From: an uncultured Sphingosinicella sp.
GTDB lineage: Bacteria > Pseudomonadota > Alphaproteobacteria > Sphingomonadales > Sphingomonadaceae
Direction of reading: 5' to 3'
Assembly: GCF_902806315.1 (NCBI RefSeq)
Contig: NZ_CADCWD010000070.1
Span: 1 to 47,711 of the forward strand
DNA length: 47,711 nt
Shown here: piece by piece, positions 30,157 to 38,320 of the stretch
Layout: every line of letters starts with the position of its first letter
How positions within the stretch are numbered: position 1 is the first letter of the stretch
Notes under the pieces: generated by a model
The model's input: the letters and a program-made list of their open reading frames with translations, nothing else
What the model was told of the DNA's origin: nothing
The model's database searches: none
Position numbers and translations under genes: made by a program

Positions 30157-31565
30157 TCAGCCGGGACTTGGATCGGGAAGCGATGCGCAGTCTTGCCCCA
30201 GACGGTGGTTCCGCTCCGCCGGATTGCAAGATAGCGGTAGATCGCGCGCTGCGCCGCCCACATCGAGATCAGGTTCGACACGAGCACTCGCGGGATCGAC
30301 CTCAGGCCCTGAGCCCAGCCATAAGCCCGCGTCACGAACGCAAACCGCACCGCCAGGCGCCAGCCGAGCATCGCCAAATTCACGTTCAGCAGGAGCTGGA
30401 GGGCTTCGCTAACCTCTGGGAGAGGCACACCCATGATCAAAGCTCGGGTCTGGAGCACTCCCCAAAGGAGCAGCGTAAGGTAAGCCGCACAGAGCAGGAT
30501 CGCAGCCAGCACGGATTGCCGGTCCCTGAGGCGCATCCAGCGCTCTGCAAACCCGCCGCTCCAGCCGAGGCGGTCCCAGCCGGAGAGCGCGATTCCCGTC
30601 ATCCACCGGGCCTTTTGATTGACGGCTGCCTGGACGCTGCCGGGGAAATATTCCTTCGTGGCAACCACCGCCCCACCCTTGCACGCGCGCAGCCTGACGA
30701 ACGCGGCCTTCGCGCCATAAGCGTGAAGCTTGAGGCCGAGCTCATAATCCTCCGTGAGGCTGTCCGCCTCGAATGGAAGGCCTCCATTCTTCGCCGCCAT
30801 CATCTGGAGCCCTGCGCGCGAGAAGGCGCAGCCCACGCCTGCGGACGGAATGCTGGCGCCGAGCGCCTGGCGAACGACGAGTTCCTTGCCATGCGCCTCC
30901 GCAAACTCGTCCGCGTAGGAGGTTGAAACCCAGCTCGCATCCTCGACCAGGGGAAGCACCGGCAGCTGAACCAGGTCATACTCCTCAACCAGACGATCGA
31001 AGATGCGCAGCTCGGCCGAATGCACGACATCCTCGGCGTCTTGAAGCACGACTGCCTTGGCCTGCCTCCCAACTCGCCGCTCCTCTTCCAGCAACCCCAA
31101 CCAGAGGCCGTTCAGGCAATCCGCTTTGGTCGTTCCGCCGGGCACCGGCCCGACGATCAGCCGAACCCGGCGATCATCCACGCTGCGCACAGCCGCGATC
31201 GTGGCCGGATCGTTCGGATAAGCGCCGACGAAGATGAGATATTCGCCGTCGCCGAAGGTCTCCAAGCTGTTCCGGAGCATGTCGCCGATGACGGCGCTCT
31301 CGTCCCATGCGGGCACGAAGACAGCGATCAGGCCAGGCGACCTAGCCTCGGGCAAGCTGTCCGCTCGCAGCATCGCGCCAGGCCGTAGCCGGTGCCTCGC
31401 CGTCCTCCTGATCCAGATCGCATCCACGGCAAGGTCGCTGAGGCCTAGCAGGAGGAACCCGGACGCGGCAAACAGCAACGTTTCGTGCATGAAGTAGCCG
31501 AGCACCGCGAAGAAAGGTTCGGCCACGTCGAACATCACCCCCGATTCGGAGGCAAGAACATCCAT
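30153..31565 (-). CDS. Processive family 2 glycosyltransferase, NfrB-like
   Basis: The 470-residue inner-membrane protein has an N-terminal hydrophobic segment (about 28-45), a GT2 domain (80-325) and several transmembrane helices after 340. GT2 hallmarks are VPAWDE at 85-90, the DAED nucleotide-sugar site at 176-179, TED at 271-273 and the processive-synthase motif QKARW at 317-321. It resembles the glycosyltransferase part of NfrB, which with NfrA exports a surface glycan in E. coli. It lacks the C-terminal c-di-GMP-binding domain of NfrB. The barrel gene follows with an ATGA overlap. ATG 31565 or 31535 could be the start. A hairpin lies in the 5' region. Confidence 0.8.
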   Translation of the reverse strand: MDVLASESGVMFDVAEPFFAVLGYFMHETLLFAASGFLLLGLSDLAVDAIWIRRTARHRLRPGAMLRADSLPEARSPGLIAVFVPAWDESAVIGDMLRNSLETFGDGEYLIFVGAYPNDPATIAAVRSVDDRRVRLIVGPVPGGTTKADCLNGLWLGLLEEERRVGRQAKAVVLQDAEDVVHSAELRIFDRLVEEYDLVQLPVLPLVEDASWVSTSYADEFAEAHGKELVVRQALGASIPSAGVGCAFSRAGLQMMAAKNGGLPFEADSLTEDYELGLKLHAYGAKAAFVRLRACKGGAVVATKEYFPGSVQAAVNQKARWMTGIALSGWDRLGWSGGFAERWMRLRDRQSVLAAILLCAAYLTLLLWGVLQTRALIMGVPLPEVSEALQLLLNVNLAMLGWRLAVRFAFVTRAYGWAQGLRSIPRVLVSNLISMWAAQRAIYRYLAIRRSGTTVWGKTAHRFPIQVPAE

Positions 31566-31579
31566 TTCGGATACGATAT

Positions 31580-31606
31580 GAGCAATATGCGGTTTCCCGC
31601 ATGCTC
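31580..31606. promoter_or_regulatory. Bulged hairpin upstream of the glycosyltransferase gene
   Basis: GAGCA-ATA-TGCGG pairs with CCGCA-TGCTC around a TTTC loop (10 bp with a 3-nt bulge). It begins 14 bp upstream of the glycosyltransferase start and is in the region divergent from the Crp gene. It could be a leader structure or a protein-binding dyad; no T tract follows on either strand. Confidence 0.35.
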
Positions 31607-31757
31607 AACTCCGCGGCAATTAATCCAAAGCAACCACTTTCAAGGGGTTATTGTCGACTCGCCGACAGACGTTCCTCACCCGTTATGGTATTTCTCCCAT
31701 ATCCGACCGAGTTGAGGCGCCGTTCGCGCCTGGTTCTGTATCATTGGGGGGAACATC

Positions 31758-32549
31758 GTGGTCGAGACCGCAGGAAGCGCGGGCGGCTTGCAGCCGACCG
31801 CTATCGCGACGCTCTTCGCAGGCAATCGCCTGCTTGCAACCTTCAGCCCCGGCGACCGCGCCATTCTGGAATCGGCGGCCGAAGTGGTCGAGCTGACACG
31901 GGACGCGGTGCTGTTCGATGCAGGCGGGGAAGTGCCGGCGAGCTACTTTCCTGCCGCCGGCGCGATGATTTCGCTCGTTATCTTCATCGGAGACGGGCGC
32001 ACCGTTGAAGTCGCCACGATCGGCAAGGAAGGCGCCGCAGGCGGGATCGTCAGCTGCGGAAGCGCGCCCGCCTTCGCGCGCGCCGTCGTGCAGATGTCCG
32101 GGCCGGCGCTCCGCGTGCCCATCGCCGCGATTGAGAGCGTCAAGGCGCGCTCGGCGCATGTGCGCAGCATCTTCTGCCGCTATGCCGACGCCTTGCTCGC
32201 GCAGGTGATGCAGTCGGTCGCGTGCAACGCCCTTCACCCGATCGAGACGCGCTGCTGCCGCTGGCTGCTGACCGCGCACGACCGCGTCGAAGGCGAGATC
32301 ATCCCGCTGACGCAGGAATATCTGGCCGAGATGCTGGGCGTCCAGCGCACCAGCGTCAGCCCGATCGCGCGCAGTCTGCAGGACAAGGGGCTGATCAGCT
32401 ATCGCCGCGGCCGGATCGAGATCACCGACCGCGCCGGGCTCGAGCGCAACGCCTGCGAATGCTATCGCTCGGTCGAGCGGCATTTCGCGGCCGTGCTCCC
32501 CGAGCCCAAGCCCCAGAAGCTGATCGACGCGGGCGGCGGGATGGCGTGA
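31758..32549 (+). CDS. Crp/Fnr-family transcriptional regulator
   Basis: The 263-residue protein has an N-terminal cNMP-binding-like barrel (about 20-140, LLATFSPGDRAILESAAEVVELTRDAVLFDAGGEVPASYFPAAG) and a winged helix (LTQEYLAEMLGVQRTSVSPIARSLQDKGLISYRRGRIEI). It belongs to the same subgroup as the protein at 13830-14558 and lacks the FNR cysteine cluster. GTG 31758 is the start, behind GGGGGGAA. It overlaps or abuts a small HWE-type histidine kinase gene on the same strand. The 192-bp gap to the divergent glycosyltransferase gene has two hairpins and an imperfect TATGG/CCATA dyad. Confidence 0.87.
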   Translation: MVETAGSAGGLQPTAIATLFAGNRLLATFSPGDRAILESAAEVVELTRDAVLFDAGGEVPASYFPAAGAMISLVIFIGDGRTVEVATIGKEGAAGGIVSCGSAPAFARAVVQMSGPALRVPIAAIESVKARSAHVRSIFCRYADALLAQVMQSVACNALHPIETRCCRWLLTAHDRVEGEIIPLTQEYLAEMLGVQRTSVSPIARSLQDKGLISYRRGRIEITDRAGLERNACECYRSVERHFAAVLPEPKPQKLIDAGGGMA

Positions 32550-32557
32550 GGCAGGCC

Positions 32558-33223
32558 ATGCCGCCTCTGGCCTCCGTGGACCCGCCGGGCGGCGCCGGAT
32601 CTGCCAGCTCATCCGAAGCGATGAGCGACGACACCCTGCGCATGCTGGAGCTCAGCCACCGCACCAAGAACATCCTCAGCATCGTCCAGGCGTTGGTGAA
32701 CCAGAGCCTGCGCGCGGACCGGCCGATGGAGGAAGCTCGGCACGTGCTCAGCAACCGGCTGGTCGCGATGGGCAATGCCGTCGATACATTGCTGCGAACC
32801 GAATGGCAGCCGGCGGCGCTGGAGGACATCGTCAAGGCGGGCCTGGTCCATGGCGCAAGCTTCGAGGGGCGGGTGCGCATTTCCGGCGCGGCCGTGGAGA
32901 TCGGCGCGGGCGCGGCCATGTCGCTCAGCCTGGTCCTCCACGAACTGGAGAGCAACGCCATGAAATATGGCGCGCTTTCCACCCGGAGCGGCACCGTCGA
33001 CATACGGTGGACGGTGATCGGGAGCGGCGACGGCGCCACCTTGATGATGTTCTGGGAAGAGCGCGGCGGACCGCCTGTGTCCCTCCCCGAGCGACAGGGC
33101 TTCGGCACTCGGCTGATCGGCTCCGGGATTGCGCGCAGGCTTGGCGGGACGGCGGATTGCCGGTTCGATCCGGAGGGTTTCGGATGGACGCTCTCCGCCC
33201 CGATGACGGAATTGATCGTCTAA
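32558..33223 (+). CDS. HWE-family histidine kinase without sensor domain
   Basis: The 221-residue protein contains the dimerisation/phosphoacceptor helix with His34 (ELSHRTKNILSIVQALVNQS) and an ATPase domain with the N-box HELESNAMKYGAL, the W-x-E motif (FWEERGG) and a G-box-like GFGTRLIGSGIARRLGG, which define the HWE/HisKA_2 group. There is no PAS, GAF or transmembrane segment, so its input must come from a partner. I chose ATG 32558, 10 bp after a GAGG site; GTG 32546 would overlap the Crp stop codon. HWE kinases commonly feed the alphaproteobacterial general stress response, but no PhyR gene is in the window. Confidence 0.85.
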   Translation: MPPLASVDPPGGAGSASSSEAMSDDTLRMLELSHRTKNILSIVQALVNQSLRADRPMEEARHVLSNRLVAMGNAVDTLLRTEWQPAALEDIVKAGLVHGASFEGRVRISGAAVEIGAGAAMSLSLVLHELESNAMKYGALSTRSGTVDIRWTVIGSGDGATLMMFWEERGGPPVSLPERQGFGTRLIGSGIARRLGGTADCRFDPEGFGWTLSAPMTELIV

Positions 33224-33298
33224 TCGGGTTGGAAAGGCCGCCGGGGATTCCCCTTCGTCCCCGCCGCCGTTAGGGTCGCGCGATTCACGGGAGATCCC

Positions 33299-34582
33299 AT
33301 GGCGCCGCGACGCCCCCGCACTGCACCTCGATCGGCCCTGCGCGAGTTCCTCCGGAGCGAAGCGGCGGGCGGCATCCTGTTGATCGCTGCTGCGGCGGCG
33401 GCGATGATCATCGCCAACAGCGCGCTTGCTGAGGCTTATCACCACCTCCTCCACGATCGGCTGGGGCCGGAGCTCACGCCCAAGCTGGGGCCGATGACCC
33501 TGCATCTGTGGATCAACGACGGGCTGATGGCGATCTTCTTCCTGCTCGTCGGCCTGGAGATCAAGCGCGAGTTCGTGGATGGCCGGCTGTCCACCTGGGA
33601 CCAGCGGCGCCTCCCCTTCATCGCCGCGGGAGCCGGCATGGCGCTCCCGGCCGCGCTCTACCTCGTCCTGACTGCGGGCACCGATGGGCTGACGGCGGGC
33701 TGGGCCATCCCGGCGGCCACCGATATCGCCTTTGCCATCGGCGTCCTCGCCTTGCTGGGCAGCCGCGCGCCGACATCGCTCAAGCTCTTCCTCACCACCG
33801 TCGCGATCGTCGACGACATGGGCGCGGTGGCGATCATCGCGCTCGCCTATACGGCGGCGATCGACAGCCTCGCGCTTGGCGCGGCGGCCGGCATCCTCCT
33901 GATCATGTATGTGATGGGCAAGAGCGGGGTGACGCGCCTGTCCGTCTACCTGATTCTTGCAGCGATACTCTGGTATTTCGTGCTTCTCTCCGGCGTCCAT
34001 GCCACCATTGCCGGGGTGCTTGCCGCTGCCACCATCCCGATCGTGCGCACACCGGGAGCGCCGGACAGCGCGGAATCACCGCTGCACCGGCTCGAGCACA
34101 AACTCGCGCCAATCGTCGCCTTCTTCATCGTGCCCCTGTTCGGTCTCGCCAATGCCGGCGTGTCGCTCGCCGGACTGGGCGCGGACGAGATCCTCGCGCC
34201 GCTTCCGCTCGGCATCGCCGCCGGCCTCTTCATCGGCAAGCAGGCCGGCATCTTCGGCGCCGTGTGGCTCTCCGTTCGCTTCGGCCTTGCCCAACGTTTG
34301 CGGGGAGCGACCTGGATGCAGGTCTATGGCGTGTCGCTCCTGTGCGGCATCGGCTTCACCATGAGCCTGTTCATCGGTGCGCTCGCTTTCCCCGGCGATG
34401 TTGTGCTGATCGAGGAGGCGAAGATCGGCGTAATTCTCGGCTCGCTCGCCTCAGCGGTTTGCGGTTATCTGGTCCTGCGGTTCGCCCCGCTTCACCCGGA
34501 TCAGGCACGGTGCGAAAGCGAGCAATCGGGCGAGATCGATGCGGACGGCGACGTCGCCACGATGGAGGAAGTGAATAGATGA
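33299..34582 (+). CDS. nhaA: Na+/H+ antiporter NhaA
   Basis: The 427-residue protein is a complete NhaA with about 12 transmembrane segments. The family signatures WINDGLMAIFFLLVGLEIKREFVDG, GWAIPAATDIAFAIGVLALLG (with the functional Asp pair), LKLFLTTVAIVDDMGAV and CGIGFTMSLFIGALAF are present. It exchanges Na+ or Li+ for H+ for salt and alkaline pH tolerance. The C-terminus is polar and acidic. Its stop overlaps the start of the DUF885 gene (ATGA at 34579-34582), and the HDAC-like gene is coupled in turn. Confidence 0.96.
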   Translation: MAPRRPRTAPRSALREFLRSEAAGGILLIAAAAAAMIIANSALAEAYHHLLHDRLGPELTPKLGPMTLHLWINDGLMAIFFLLVGLEIKREFVDGRLSTWDQRRLPFIAAGAGMALPAALYLVLTAGTDGLTAGWAIPAATDIAFAIGVLALLGSRAPTSLKLFLTTVAIVDDMGAVAIIALAYTAAIDSLALGAAAGILLIMYVMGKSGVTRLSVYLILAAILWYFVLLSGVHATIAGVLAAATIPIVRTPGAPDSAESPLHRLEHKLAPIVAFFIVPLFGLANAGVSLAGLGADEILAPLPLGIAAGLFIGKQAGIFGAVWLSVRFGLAQRLRGATWMQVYGVSLLCGIGFTMSLFIGALAFPGDVVLIEEAKIGVILGSLASAVCGYLVLRFAPLHPDQARCESEQSGEIDADGDVATMEEVNR

Positions 34583-35871
34583 AGCTTGTTCGGCTGGTCC
34601 TTGGGCTGCTGCTCCTCTCCGGCTGCTTGTCCGGACAGATGGGCAAGGACAGCCTCGACGAGATCGCCAAGGACTATGTCCAGATGACGCTGGAGATCGG
34701 CGAGCGCGAGCCCGGCTATGTGGACGCTTATTACGGGCCCAAGGAATGGCAGGACGCGGCCAAGGCGGCGCCGCGCTCGCTCCCCGACCTCGTCAAGGAA
34801 GCCGCTTCTTTGTCGGCGCGAACCGCCGCGGTCGATGCCGAGCGGCTCGACCCGCTCTCCCGCCGCCGCCGCGAGTTCCTGCTCGCTCAGCTCCGCGCGG
34901 CGAGCACGCGCCTGCGCATGATCGGAGGCGAGAAGCTGAGCTTCGCGGAGGAAGCGCAAGGCCTGTTCGGCGTCCGCGTCGAGACGAAGCCGCTGTCGGC
35001 CTATGATCCCGTGCTCGATCGCATCGCCGCGCTCGTGCCCGGGCGCGGCGCGCTGTCCGAGCGGGTCGAAACATTCCAGAACCGCTTCACCATCCCCAAG
35101 GATCGCCTGCAGCCGGTGTTCGACGCGGCGATCGAGGAGTGCAAGCGCCGCACCGCGCAGTATATCCAGCTGCCACCCGGCGAGCGCTTCACGATGGAGT
35201 TCGTGACCGGCAAGAGCTGGTCCGGCTACAATCACTATCAGGGCAATTATAACAGCCTCATCCAGATCAACACCGACCTGCCGATCCGCATCAGCCGCGC
35301 AGTCGATCTCGGTTGCCACGAAGGTTATCCCGGCCACCACGCGCTCAACATGCTGCTGGAGCAGCGCCTGACGAAGCAGCGCGGCTGGGTCGAGTTCAGC
35401 GTTTATCCGCTTTACTCGCCCCAGTCGTTGATCGCGGAAGGCACCGCCAATTACGGCATCGACCTCGCATTTCCGGGCGAGCAGCGCCTCGCCTACGAAA
35501 CGCAGGCTCTCTACCCCCTCGCCGGGCTGCCGACCCGCGGCGCCAAGGATTATCTGGCGCTGCTGGCTGCGACGCGGGACCTTGCCGGCGCGCGCTTCAC
35601 GATCGCGAAGGACTATCTGGAGGGCCGCATCAACCGCAAGCAAGCGGTCGAGCTCACCCAGAAATACCAGCTCGTGTCGCAAAAGCGGGCCGAGCAGTCG
35701 ATCGACTTCACCGAGCAATACCGAAGCTATGTGATCAATTACGGACTGGGGCAGGACATGGCTCGCGCCTATGTCGAAGCGGCGGGACCGACGCCGCAGG
35801 CGCGCTGGGCCGCCTTCGAGCGGATCATTTCCGAGCCAACCCTGCCCGGCGACCTCCTCGTTCGCCCCTGA
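34579..35871 (+). CDS. DUF885 family metallopeptidase-like lipoprotein
   Basis: The 430-residue protein has a lipoprotein signal (MKLVRLVLGLLLLSGC, lipidated Cys16) and the DUF885 domain. Its key motif is HEGYPGHH, which fits the HExxPGH zinc motif of the family, with a likely downstream glutamate in IAEGTANYG. Relatives are peptidase-like proteins of the M32-like fold; substrate is unknown. It is coupled to nhaA by an ATGA overlap and to the downstream HDAC-like gene by TGATG, so these three proteins are produced together. Confidence 0.87.
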   Translation: MKLVRLVLGLLLLSGCLSGQMGKDSLDEIAKDYVQMTLEIGEREPGYVDAYYGPKEWQDAAKAAPRSLPDLVKEAASLSARTAAVDAERLDPLSRRRREFLLAQLRAASTRLRMIGGEKLSFAEEAQGLFGVRVETKPLSAYDPVLDRIAALVPGRGALSERVETFQNRFTIPKDRLQPVFDAAIEECKRRTAQYIQLPPGERFTMEFVTGKSWSGYNHYQGNYNSLIQINTDLPIRISRAVDLGCHEGYPGHHALNMLLEQRLTKQRGWVEFSVYPLYSPQSLIAEGTANYGIDLAFPGEQRLAYETQALYPLAGLPTRGAKDYLALLAATRDLAGARFTIAKDYLEGRINRKQAVELTQKYQLVSQKRAEQSIDFTEQYRSYVINYGLGQDMARAYVEAAGPTPQARWAAFERIISEPTLPGDLLVRP

Positions 35872-36875
35872 TGCGCAGCTTCTTCGATCCAAGGCAGCTC
35901 GAACATGCCCCCGCGGTCGAGCTCCACAATGGCGGCTTTATGCCTTATGCCGAGACCACCGCGCGCGTGGATTCGATCCTGGCGGCCATCGGCTCCACCG
36001 AGCGGCCGGACGATAAGGGCGAGGCCCCGCTCCTTCGCGTCCACCCGCAAGCCTATCTCCACTTCCTGAAGACGGCCTACAGAGACTGGAAGGCCGCCGA
36101 CCGCCCTGGCGATGCCTTCCCCTACGCCTTCCCGGTCGCCCGCCGCCGCGACCTCCGCCTGGACCGCATCGACGCGCGGCTCGGTCGTTATGCGATGGAC
36201 GCCTGCTCGCCCATTTCGTCGGGCACCTGGAGCGCCGCTTACTGGAACGCCCAGACGGCGCTCTCCGCGCTCGACGCCGTGCTGGCGGGCGACCCGTCGG
36301 CCTTCGCGCTCTGCCGCCCTCCCGGCCACCACGCGGGGGCCGATTATGTCGGCGGCTATTGTTACCTCAACACCGCCGCCATCGCTGCCGAAGCGGCCAT
36401 CGCCGCCGGGCGCAAGCGCGTCGCCATCCTCGACATCGACTATCACCACGGCAACGGTACCCAGGACATCTTCTGGGCGCGCGGCGACGTGCTGTTCGTC
36501 TCGATCCACGCCGATCCCGCCACCGATTACCCCTTCTATTGGGGTCACGCCGACGAGCTCGGCGAAGGCGAGGGAGAGGGCGCGACCCTCAACCTTCCGC
36601 TCCCCCGCGGCACCGGGCTCGCCGAGTTCGAGCGCGCGCTTGCCACCGCGCTACACCGCATCGGCAGCTATGCTCCTGACCTGCTGATCTGCTCCTACGG
36701 CGCAGACACCTATGCCGGAGACCCGATCAGCCACTTCGCGATCGAGACCGCCGACTATGCGGCAATCGCCGCCCGCATCGCCGCCCTGCGACTGCCGACT
36801 TTGATCGTGATGGAAGGCGGCTATGCCGTCGACGATCTCGGCGCCAACGTCGCCGCTTTCCTGTCCGGCTTCTAG
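35871..36875 (+). CDS. HDAC-family deacetylase (acetylpolyamine amidohydrolase-like)
   Basis: The 334-residue cytoplasmic protein has the histone-deacetylase fold motifs: RPPGHHA with the two catalytic histidines (153, 154), DIDYHHGNGTQ with zinc ligands Asp190 and His192, SIHADP, and GADTYAGDP with the third zinc ligand. Bacterial members hydrolyse acetylpolyamines or other N-acetyl amines. The start ATG 35871 overlaps the DUF885 stop (TGATG). The stop codon overlaps that of the convergent outer-membrane channel gene. Why it is coupled to nhaA and DUF885 is unclear. Confidence 0.87.
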   Translation: MRSFFDPRQLEHAPAVELHNGGFMPYAETTARVDSILAAIGSTERPDDKGEAPLLRVHPQAYLHFLKTAYRDWKAADRPGDAFPYAFPVARRRDLRLDRIDARLGRYAMDACSPISSGTWSAAYWNAQTALSALDAVLAGDPSAFALCRPPGHHAGADYVGGYCYLNTAAIAAEAAIAAGRKRVAILDIDYHHGNGTQDIFWARGDVLFVSIHADPATDYPFYWGHADELGEGEGEGATLNLPLPRGTGLAEFERALATALHRIGSYAPDLLICSYGADTYAGDPISHFAIETADYAAIAARIAALRLPTLIVMEGGYAVDDLGANVAAFLSGF

Positions 36876-38320
36876 CGACTGACAGGCGCCACCATCGCCT
36901 GCCGGCTGGAAGCCGTCTGCCAGCCGCCGCCAAGTGCCTTGAACAAGGTCACCTGATAGTCCGCGATCTGCCGTTCGGATTCGGCAAGCGCAGCCTCCGC
37001 TTCGCTCAGCGTCCGCTCGGCGTCGAGCACGGTGAGGAAGCTGTCGGCGCCATTGCGGAACCGCAGTCGGGCTAGCTGGGCGGCATCGCCGCTGGCATCG
37101 CGCGCGATGAGCAGGGCCGCGCGCCGGTCGAGCTCGTGGGCATACCGGCTGAGTGCGGTCTCGGTCTCGCCGAGCGCTTCCAGGACCGTGCTGTCGAACG
37201 AGGCGAGCGCGCCTTGAGCACCGGCTTCGGCCTGGCGGATGCGCGCACGGGCGGCGCCGAGGTTCGGGAAGGACCAGGAGATGAGCGGGCCGAGGCCGAA
37301 GCGGAAGGCCGGGCCTGAGGCCAGGTCTCCGATCGACGTGGCGGTCGAGCCGATCGATGCCCCAAGGCTGATGCGCGGATAGAGATCCGCCGTTGCGACG
37401 CCGATTCGCGCGGTGGCGGCGGCAAGCTCGGCCTCAGCCTGGCGGATGTCGGGGCGGCGGCGAAGCAGCTCGGCACCATCGCCGATCGGAATAGCCTGAC
37501 GAAGGCGTGGCGTCGTCGTGCAGGCAAAGCCCGACGGCGGTAGATCGGACGGCGCGCGGCCGGTGAGCACGGCAAGGCGGAACAGTGCCCGGTCCCGCTC
37601 TGCCTCGAACAATGGAAGTGTGGCGGCCGTGCGCTCCCGCTCCGCCTGCGCCCGGGCAGTATCCAGGCGAGTTCCGCGTCCTGCTTCCAGGATACGGCGC
37701 GTGAGGGTGAGCGTGTCGTCCTGCAGCCGGAGCGTCAGCCGGCCGACAGCGAGCTGCTCGGCGGCCGAGCAGGCGTTGGCATAAGCGCGCGCCGTCTCAC
37801 CCGCGACCGAGACCCGCACCACGTCCAGCGCCGCCTCAGCGGCGGCCGTGTCCGCGCGCGCGGCCTCGATGGCGCGCCCGACGCGGCCGAACAGGTCCAC
37901 TTCGTAAGAAGCGTCGAGGCCGAGATCGAACACGGTGTTCGTGTCCAGCGAACGGTCGAGTCCCTGCGCCGCGCCGGACTGGCGGCCATAGGTCGCGGAG
38001 GCCGAGGTGCCGGTCTGCGGCAGTCTCTGGTCCCTCACCTCGCGCAGCACCGCGCGGGTGCGGGCGAGGTTCGCCGCCGCGACGCCGAGATCGCGGTTCG
38101 CCGCGAGTGCCTCGCTCACGTAGCGGTCGAGTGTCGGATCCTCGTAGAGCCGCCACCAATCGTCCGGCAGCGGCGCCGTCGAGAAGACCGGTCGCTCGCC
38201 AGCGACGAAGCGGCTGGCCGAGCCTTGCGGCGGCGCTGGCTGGGCGAAATTGGGCCCGACCTTGGCGCAGCCCGCGAGCAGCAGGGCCGTGGCGGCGAGG
38301 GTGAGCGCGAGCCGGCTCAT
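36872..38320 (-). CDS. RND efflux system outer-membrane channel (NodT/TolC-type lipoprotein)
   Basis: The 482-residue protein has a lipoprotein signal (MSRLALTLAATALLLAGC, Cys18), the opening KVGPNF of NodT-type factors, and two OEP repeats rich in heptad-type helices (DDWWRLYEDPTLDRYVSEALAANRDL; RRRPDIRQAEAELAAATARIGVATADLYPRISL). It forms the trimeric outer-membrane exit of the pump. ATG 38320 overlaps the stop of the RND pump gene (ATGA). It is the last gene of the efflux operon. Confidence 0.92.
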   Translation of the reverse strand: MSRLALTLAATALLLAGCAKVGPNFAQPAPPQGSASRFVAGERPVFSTAPLPDDWWRLYEDPTLDRYVSEALAANRDLGVAAANLARTRAVLREVRDQRLPQTGTSASATYGRQSGAAQGLDRSLDTNTVFDLGLDASYEVDLFGRVGRAIEAARADTAAAEAALDVVRVSVAGETARAYANACSAAEQLAVGRLTLRLQDDTLTLTRRILEAGRGTRLDTARAQAERERTAATLPLFEAERDRALFRLAVLTGRAPSDLPPSGFACTTTPRLRQAIPIGDGAELLRRRPDIRQAEAELAAATARIGVATADLYPRISLGASIGSTATSIGDLASGPAFRFGLGPLISWSFPNLGAARARIRQAEAGAQGALASFDSTVLEALGETETALSRYAHELDRRAALLIARDASGDAAQLARLRFRNGADSFLTVLDAERTLSEAEAALAESERQIADYQVTLFKALGGGWQTASSRQAMVAPVSR

